From contig OX465107.1 of assembly GCA_949987565.1 (NCBI GenBank), positions 23,944,149 through 24,008,148 of the forward strand: DNA of 64,000 nucleotides, read 5' to 3'. A program made the position numbers and the translations under genes. Source of the stretch: Luidia sarsii (taxonomy: Eukaryota; Echinodermata; Asteroidea; Paxillosida; Luidiidae). Shown in pieces: positions 61,101 to 64,000 of this stretch. Each line of letters starts with the position of its first letter. Positions within the stretch are counted from its first letter, which is position 1. Under the pieces are notes generated by a model. It was not told the origin of the DNA. It did not search any database and saw nothing but the letters and a program-made list of their open reading frames with translations.

Positions 61101-64000
61101 CCAAGGCATTCTCCTGATGACGGCCAGAGCATACTGGTCGAGTTACCACTCAGGTTCTTTTCAGAACCACACCTCTTCTTTAAGAGACCTTATACACAGT
61201 GTCACCGCAAACCCTCCTTTATTGTTTCACTCACCATGCAAAGCCTTAAGTCTTAGTTACACGACTAGGTCAACTTAAGGATAGCTCCAAGACTAACCAG
61301 TTGGAAAGAGTTACAAAAGCTTTTGTAGCCACAACGACTCTGTCACATGCAAGGGATAATTCATCACCAGTGTTGCGATTGTTCATAATAGAACTGGAGT
61401 GTGCCGTCATCGTTTGTGATTGATTGTCAGTTGGGATGAGTTTGGTGGAAATGACAACCAGTCCTCTGGACAGAATGCCAAATGCTCCTGTATTGCCAAC
61501 AGTTTCGCACGCTAGTCTCATAGGTGCTTCGCGGATATCACACACAGTGACCTTCCCAAAGTTGCTGATTATCTTTGCTTGGGCTGTGGGCCACCAGTCT
61601 GAAGCATTCAACCATCTTGCTGCCATAAGTCTCCAGGTTTCACACCCCCCCCCTCGTTGATGGCAATTAGCCCTAAACCTGGCTACAGCAATTTGGGGAT
61701 TTCAATCAGGCAAAGGATAAAAAAAAAACTTACTGGGAATTGTGTGTGTGTTTTTATATCAGACGTCATACTGATCAGCACCGAAGTCAGTGCCTCTGGT
61801 GGTCAGTCCCCAAATGGCCTGCCCCTTTACGAAGGTGTAGCCGACCAAGACGTCTACTTTGACGTTGTCATCCAGTCAGATGCCACAGCTGGCAGTGTAC
61901 CTAGTGGGACTGACCACTGGGCATTTGTGGTGAACCCGGGCTTGGTGTCAGCTGACCTGACCCAGGCACAGAAGGACAAGATGCTGACAGCTGGCGAGGA
62001 GCTAACCTTCTCCAGGGTCCAGGTAGGTGTGGCACTTCTCTTCCCTCCTCATCCCTTCCTTTTCCTTCCCTCCCTCCCCTCCCCTCCCCTTCAATTCTCT
62101 TCCCTTCCCTTCCCTTCCCTTCCCTTCCCTTCCCTTCCCTTCCCTTCCCTTCCCTTCTCTTCCCTCATCTTAACTTTCCTTTCCCTTCCCTTCCCTCCCC
62201 TCCCCTTCAATTTTCTTCCCTTCCCTTCCCTTCCCTCCCCTCCCCTTGCCTTCCCTTCCCTTCCCTCCCCTTGCCTTCCCTTGCCTTCCCTTCCCTTCCC
62301 TTCCCTTCCCTTCCCTTCCCTTCCCTTCCCTTCCCTTCCCTTCCCTTCCCTTCCCTTCCCTTCCCTTCCCTTCCCTTCCCTTCCCTTCCCTTCCCTTCCC
62401 TTCCCTTCCCTTCCCTTCCCTTCCAGTCCCGTCCCGTCCCTTCCCTTCCCTTCCCTTCCCTTCCCTTCCCTTCCCTTCCCTTCCCTTCCCTTCCCTTCCC
62501 TTCCCTTCCCTTCCCTTCCCTTCCCTTTCCTTCCCCTCCCTTCCCTTCCCTTCCCTTCCCTTCCCTTCCCTTCCCTTCCCTTCCCTTCCCTTCCCTTCCC
62601 TTCCAGTCCCGTCCCTTCCCTTCCCTTCCCTTCCCTTCCCTTCCCTTCCCTTCCGTCCCTCCCCTCCCCTCCCCTCCCCTCCCCTCCCTTCCTTCCCTTC
62701 CCTTCCCTTCCCTTCCCTTCCCTTCCCTTCCCTTCCCTTCCCTTCCCTTCCCTTCCCTTCCCTTCCCTTCCCTTCCCTTCCCTTCCCTTCCCTTCCCTTC
62801 CCTTCCCTTCCCTTCCCTTCCCTTCCCTTCCCTTCCCTTCCCTTCCCTTCCCTTCCCTTCCCTTCCCTTCCCTTCCCTTCCCTTCCCTTCCCTTCCCTTC
62901 CCTTCCCTTCCCTTCCCTTCCCTTCCCTTCCCTTCCCTTCCCTTCCCTTCCCTTCCCTTCCCTTCCCTTCCCTTCCCTTCCCTTCCCTTCCCTTCCCTTC
63001 CCTTCCCTTCCCTTCCCTTCCCTTCCCTTCCCTTCCCTTCCCTTCCCTTCCCTTCCCTTCCCTTCCCTTCCCTTCCCTTCCCTTCCCTTCCCTTCCCTTC
63101 CGTCCCTCCCCTCCCCTCCCCTCCCCTCCCCTCCCCTCCCCTCCCCTCCCCTCCCCTTCCCTCCCCTTCCCTTCCCTTCCCTTCCCTTAATTTTAATTCC
63201 CTTCCCTTCCCATTCCTTCCCTTACCCAAAATAATACAGTGTGAACGTAGCTTCATTGTACCATGATATGTAAAAATTCTATAACACATGATATTACCAT
63301 TATCTACAATCATTTGCCATAGCATCCCATATACCGGTTTATGGAGCTGTATAATATGCTCTATGAACTGTGGTCTATCGTTGTACACGTGATCTTATGG
63401 CTGCATCAAAGATTTCTCTCTCCCTCCTCCCTCACTACCACCCCACCCCCTTCCTCTTTGTAGGCCACTTTGGATCTGACCAACACGCATTGTGCCGACC
63501 TTGGGGATGTTTGTGCCGAGATCAGGAGGAGTGCAGATGACTCGCTCAACTTTATGCTTGCATCCAACACAGCCCAGAATATGGGATGCTTCACCCCTAC
63601 CTGTGAAGGTATGTCCGCTCCCCACCCACAACTCCTCCCTCCCATGCCCAACACCGGGACTAAGATACCCGATAAACGCCACCCAATGATCGTGACCTTT
63701 CCCCCCACAATGTTACAATTGGATGTCCATCATGGAAAAATTAACTTAATTTTGTTTCATTTCATCAAGTCTTGGTAAATTTGTTTCATGTTAATTAAGT
63801 TGCATTTGCTATGAATCTATTTTTTTTTTCTTTTTAATTTTTTTTTTTTTACATTTTTTAAATTTTGGTTCATTTTGTTACATTTTGTTTTGTTTCCTTG
63901 CATTGTGCACTTCATTCCACCTCATTTCCATTTCCTTTTGTTTCCTGAATTTAATGTGGTCTTTTTCTTTCTTTTTCTTTTTTTCCCGCCCAGGTGTGGA
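43054..64000 (+). CDS. Modular secreted/surface protein, unknown family (partial)
   Basis: Exons: 43054-43119, 52226-52250, 53142-53531, 55113-55532, 56529-56654, 57622-57761, 58939-59092, 59733-59951, 60769-60966, 61763-62022, 63464-63608, 63994-beyond. All phases agree, giving about 716 residues before the edge. Residues 1-22 are a signal peptide. From 31 on come modules of about 130, 140, 140, 139 and 135 residues, with a sixth starting. Each has an N half around FDVxI...W.V and a C half with (A/V)(T/S)LxLxN..C....xxC, then an aromatic F.L and one or two cysteines before a Gly at the phase-1 boundary. Sizes suggest beta-sandwich domains, but I recognise no named family. No transmembrane segment is visible so far. 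Confidence 0.82.
43163..43400. mobile_element. AAGGCCTTTTCACAC-ended inverted-repeat element
   Basis: Ends AAGGCCTTTTCACAC and CGTGTGAAAAGCC enclose many ACACGGGTC/GACCCGTGT repeats. A mini-hairpin (43322-43352) is inserted inside it. Confidence 0.7.
43322..43352. mobile_element. Mini-hairpin element, copy 2, with 7-bp duplication
   Basis: A 31-bp hairpin: CATGGAGGAAT, a nine-base loop ACTCTTCTT-like, ATTCCTCCATG. It is flanked on both sides by GTCCAAC. Removing the hairpin and one GTCCAAC restores a continuous CCGTGTCCAACACGG, as expected of an insertion. Confidence 0.65.
43621..43743. repeat. AGTCCCACTTACTGG inverted repeat
   Basis: Left arm TAGTCCCACTTACTGG...CTAGGAGCTAAACGATTTGTGTG and right arm CACACAAATCGTTTCAGAGGAGC...CCAGTAAGTGTGACTA; 123 bp, noncoding. 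Confidence 0.75.
44242..44350. repeat. TGTCGACA palindrome cluster
   Basis: Five or six TGTCGACA-type sites (TATGTCGACATG, TATGTCGACATA, TGTCGACATTG, CATGTCGACG, GATGTCGACAG) occur within about 100 bases, an unusual clustering of an 8-bp palindrome. Confidence 0.6.
45376..45867. mobile_element. 492-bp foldback inverted repeat
   Basis: Arms match from AAGGCCGCCGTACACGAGAG to CTCTCGTGTGCGGCGGCCTT. They run through GCTCAGCACGTAGCTCACCG, CTTTTGGTGAGATTTCTGCC and GATGAAAACTCATCGTGTGC. The short centre contains C and A runs. Long near-perfect arms, no coding capacity. Confidence 0.85.
46380..46717 (+). mobile_element. Probable non-LTR retrotransposon 3' end
   Basis: Pyrimidine-rich sequence ending CTTGGCCGAATAAATAATAA with an (AAT)n tail at 46698-46717, the usual form of LINE-type 3' ends in invertebrates. 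The hydrophobic frame at 46327-46569 has no reverse-transcriptase signature. Confidence 0.4.
47526..47712. mobile_element. GGCTCAGGCTCCGG-ended inverted-repeat element
   Basis: Ends CGGCCCTTTTCCCAAACCCC and AAGCCTAAGCCGGGTTTTG. The interior GAAGCCTTTGGCTTCATG is related to the copy at 16649-16895. Confidence 0.75.
47733..47966. mobile_element. TGTGACCCGGCACAGC element, family B, copy 1
   Basis: 234 bp with perfect terminal repeats TGTGACCCGGCACA / TGTGCCGGGTCACA. The interior has AATATCCCACCAAAACAC and CTCAAAATCTCAAAAGTG. Other copies are at 50192-50563 and 59171-59424. Confidence 0.88.
48308..48432. mobile_element. Family D element, truncated copy 4
   Basis: Starts TATATAGGAAGGTTTGCGG and includes GAACCTGAGTGGTAACTCGA and TCTGGCCGTCATCAGGAG but lacks the right-hand end. 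Confidence 0.65.
48658..48893. repeat. 236-bp hairpin with arms of about 65 bases
   Basis: Left arm GCAGACCGTACCGACGTATG and GAAGCTCAATCCCCGAATAG, right arm the complement. The unpaired centre is about 75 bases. Confidence 0.8.
49851..50034. repeat. Pyrimidine-rich (CTCTCC)n tract
   Basis: About 180 bases, mostly C and T on the + strand, broken only by short mixed segments, with an irregular CTCTCC/CTTCTCTC motif. Confidence 0.8.
50192..50563. mobile_element. Family B element, copy 2
   Basis: 372 bp, same TGTGACCCGGCACAGC termini, in the opposite orientation to copy 1. It carries an extra segment around GGCAGGAACTTTACATTTTC that copies 1 and 3 lack. Confidence 0.85.
51002..51245. mobile_element. 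Family D element, divergent copy 5
   Basis: Ends GGAAGGCTTGCGGAGGACAC and GGTCACCGCATACTTTCC; the interior has GAGCCGGTAACTCAACGTTT and GTTGAGTTACTGGCTC. Confidence 0.65.
51722..52075 (-). repeat. Dispersed repeat, orientation 2
   Basis: The reverse complement of 41495-41870, with shared blocks AATAGCATCCATACGTTGTC, CCGCCAACCGAGTCTCGAGA and TTTCGCGAAAATGCAGCATT. Confidence 0.75.
52226..52250 (+). CDS. Modular gene exon 2: 25-nt microexon
   Basis: TTTCCTTTCAG|GTGCCTG...TTAATG|GTGAGT has good splice sites on both sides. It encodes VPVLAVVN and converts phase 0 after exon 1 to phase 1 before exon 3, which is exactly what the flanking exons need. It is the only evidence tying the signal-peptide exon to the modules. 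Confidence 0.65.
52251..53141 (+). other. Modular gene intron 2
   Basis: Contains a partial copy of the GAATGCAA hairpin element near 52821-52880 and a cysteine-containing frame (52891-53202) that runs into exon 3 in a different frame. No supported coding exon. Confidence 0.5.
53142..53531 (+). CDS. Modular gene exon 3: module 1
   Basis: One phase 1-1 exon of 390 nt. Runs from VDSLSVSFNDNSDQ through RFDFDVTINLGPG, ARWSVSLMMTSG and VTLTADLSGCLCSATG to ITAPLICHG. It lacks some of the paired cysteines seen in later modules and is the most divergent. Donor CCACG|GTAGGA. Confidence 0.82.
53615..53840. mobile_element. Family C element, copy 4, flanked by long direct repeats
   Basis: 226 bp with ends AGTCCGAGTAACTTGGACCC and its complement, in modular gene intron 3. 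A direct repeat of about 31 bases (GGCACCMCCACTCTCTCCCT and onward to CAGCTA) lies on each side, at 53585-53615 and 53844-53874. Confidence 0.8.
53991..54706. mobile_element. 715-bp foldback inverted repeat
   Basis: Arms match from GACATTCTCAAAGCATCATG to the complement ending GAATGTC. Blocks include AACTCGCCGTATTTTCATGA, GAACATTCTGTGT-type sequence, GTGACTGGATGGAAATGCAG and CACATACAGCTAGCGGC. Centre near 54370. Lies in intron 3. Confidence 0.85.
55071..55091. repeat. (CA)n microsatellite
   Basis: About ten CA units shortly before the exon 4 acceptor. Confidence 0.9.
55113..55532 (+). CDS. Modular gene exon 4: module 2
   Basis: A phase 1-1 exon of 420 nt, 140 residues. Reads SSLTLVTSGGLVEN, CGGNCWAVTVYAATG, GGTLTLNGILATLDLRNKG, CNDLDLICTSL, PSFTIDGTSIVSCAPAVCTG. 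Acceptor CCTTTGCAG, donor CACCG|GTAAGG. It has a CGGNC pair before the conserved Trp. Confidence 0.88.
55725..55955. repeat. TTGGCAACTTGCCCAA tandem repeat
   Basis: An irregular array of a 16-20-bp unit (GGCAACTTGCCNNAATT variants), about a dozen copies. Each unit holds a GGCAA/TTGCC dyad. Confidence 0.85.
56529..56654 (+). CDS. Modular gene exon 5: module 3, first part
   Basis: 126 nt, phase 1-1. Encodes VVINHVLPSFTSPTAINQGE and GIQLTVTIMADSSKASISG. Acceptor TCGCCCGGCAG, donor TCCG|GTGAGA. Confidence 0.82.
56861..56891. mobile_element. Mini-hairpin element, copy 3, with 7-bp duplication
   Basis: CATGGAGGAAT, loop TCTCTCCTT, ATTCCTCCATG, flanked on both sides by CTTCAAG. It lies in modular gene intron 5. 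The same structure occurs at 43322-43352 with a different duplicated 7-mer. Confidence 0.65.
57332..57390. repeat. (GGCTCT)n hexanucleotide run
   Basis: About nine GGCTCT/GGCTTT units starting from TGTGGCTCTGTCTCCGGCTC, similar to the GGCTCCGGCTC termini of the inverted-repeat family at 16649 and 47526. Confidence 0.9.
57622..57761 (+). CDS. Modular gene exon 6: module 3, middle part
   Basis: 140 nt, phase 1 in and 0 out. Encodes SNLWSANVFGNADSDCSNPT to LDVNSNSIWPL, with the conserved Trp. The acceptor CATTCTGAAG has a modest pyrimidine tract but fits the phase. Donor CACTG|GTGAGT. Confidence 0.8.
58733..58806 (-). repeat. tRNA-like sequence (probable tRNA-derived SINE head)
   Basis: On the minus strand it has an A-box-like ATAGCTCAGATGGAAGAGCG, an anticodon-like loop with GTT, and a B-box-like AGGTTCAAGTCC. 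The acceptor stem does not pair and the T-stem is mismatched, so it is not a functional tRNA. Confidence 0.45.
58939..59092 (+). CDS. Modular gene exon 7: module 3, last part
   Basis: 154 nt, phase 0 in and 1 out. Encodes IEVSLNLAQHSCNDARYICL, GVLKGNNPTPDFTLSYSPES and IIQVSCTG. Exons 5, 6 and 7 total 420 nt, the same as the single exon of module 2. Confidence 0.83.
59171..59424. mobile_element. Family B element, copy 3
   Basis: 254 bp with slightly decayed ends TGTGACCTGGCATATC and GCTGTGCCAGGTCACA, in modular gene intron 7, same orientation as copy 2. Confidence 0.82.
59524..59600 (+). repeat. tRNA-like A-box sequence
   Basis: TAGATAGCTCAGGTGGTAAGAGC matches a tRNA A-box. The downstream half is degenerate (CTGGTCAAATTTTC). 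Probably a SINE fragment. Confidence 0.35.
59733..59951 (+). CDS. Modular gene exon 8: module 4, first part
   Basis: 219 nt, phase 1-1. Encodes LTVDSGTLTVNPATQLAAFK, EIQFDISFDSTAGSAGVGGS, QLWELVAFPAF and TTVTLDI. Acceptor AAATTGATATAG, donor ATCT|GTAAGT. Confidence 0.85.
59990..60440. repeat. GCAGGATTTNGGG interspersed short repeats
   Basis: More than ten variants of TAGGATTTTGGGG / GCAGGATTTAGGGG / AATCCTACAGAATCC occur irregularly across 450 bases, partly in opposite orientations, followed by a (CT)n run at 60463-60490. Confidence 0.6.
60769..60966 (+). CDS. Modular gene exon 9: module 4, second part
   Basis: 198 nt, phase 1-1. Encodes GGTLSLSGLTATLSLVNNAC, NTYRYLCARLRKNSMASPDF and PVVCSSLLDC. 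It closely matches the C half of module 2. Donor CGAA|GTAAGC. Confidence 0.87.
61050..61226. mobile_element. Family D element, copy 6
   Basis: Ends TATATAGGAGGGTTTGCGGT and GTCACCGCAAACCCTCCTTT; the interior GAGTTACCACTCAGGTTCTT and CACACCTCTTCTTTAAGAGA is shared with copies 1 and 4. In modular gene intron 9. Confidence 0.82.
61763..62022 (+). CDS. Modular gene exon 10: module 5, first part
   Basis: 260 nt, phase 1 in and 0 out. Encodes VILISTEVSASGGQSPNGLP, VYFDVVIQSDATAGSVPSGT, DHWAFVVNPG and LTFSRVQ. Acceptor TTTTTATATCAG, donor CCAG|GTAGGT. Confidence 0.87.
62040..63200. repeat. (CCCTT)n pentanucleotide tract
   Basis: About 1.15 kb in modular gene intron 10, nearly pure TTCCC units. Higher-order blocks include the CAGTCCCGTCCC interruption at 62424 and 62604 and the GTCCCTCCCCTCCC interruption at 62654 and 63101. 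One strand is pyrimidine throughout. All long S/L/P/F and K/E/G/R frames here are repeat artefacts. Confidence 0.97.
63464..63608 (+). CDS. Modular gene exon 11: module 5, second part
   Basis: 145 nt, phase 0 in and 1 out. Encodes ATLDLTNTHCADLGDVCAEI, RRSADDSLNFMLASNT and MGCFTPTCEG. Acceptor CCTCTTTGTAG, donor GAAG|GTATGT. Confidence 0.87.
63994..64000 (+). CDS. Modular gene exon 12, start only
   Basis: TTTTTTTCCCGCCCAG|GTGTGGA. The bases complete a Gly codon in phase 1 and continue GV, as at the start of modules 2 and 3, so a sixth module probably follows outside the window. Confidence 0.6.

Noticed and set aside
62207..63388. Very long frames on both strands in the CCCTT tract
   Set aside because: A pentanucleotide repeat without stops is open in several frames; composition is a pure five-residue repeat.

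Overview
The window looks like nuclear DNA of a marine deuterostome, most likely an echinoderm. It has split genes with GT-AG introns, no operons, and very many short inverted-repeat elements and simple repeats. One gene encodes an insulin-like growth factor with a very long C-terminal extension, a form I know from sea urchins and starfish. The phylum is inferred from the genes, not proven.

Three protein-coding genes can be built, all on the + strand, by checking splice sites and reading phase exon by exon. (1) About 16.4-20.8 kb: a single-chain IGF-type hormone precursor of 366 residues in three coding exons (B domain; C, A and D domains plus most of the tail; C-terminal end). (2) 28.2-36.1 kb: GDP-L-fucose synthase (GFUS/TSTA3), 324 residues in seven coding exons. 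It is intact except for an ambiguous start to exon 6. (3) 43.05 kb to beyond the right edge: a secreted or cell-surface protein with a signal peptide and at least five tandem cysteine-containing modules of about 130-140 residues. I do not recognise this family. Eleven complete exons and the first bases of a twelfth are visible.

Layout: 1-16.3 kb has no gene I can support. It holds a possible TATA promoter with a first exon near 4.55-4.67 kb, a 44-bp purine-rich minisatellite (9.8-11.5 kb) and a GC-rich block (11.9-12.5 kb). 20.8-28.1 kb is intergenic with inverted repeats. The GFUS introns hold an 820-bp nested palindrome and a 600-bp CTTC microsatellite. 36.6-43 kb is intergenic with a 118-bp tandem array and a promoter-like NRF1/TATA/CRE cluster at 41.05-41.12 kb. 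43-64 kb is the modular gene, whose introns carry several repeat families and a 1.2-kb CCCTT pentanucleotide tract.

The three genes have no obvious joint function. IGF is a secreted growth hormone, GFUS makes the donor for fucosylating glycoproteins, and the modular protein would pass through the same secretory route. The strongest candidates for something undescribed are the modular protein family and a 31-bp mobile hairpin, two of whose three copies have exact 7-bp flanking duplications.
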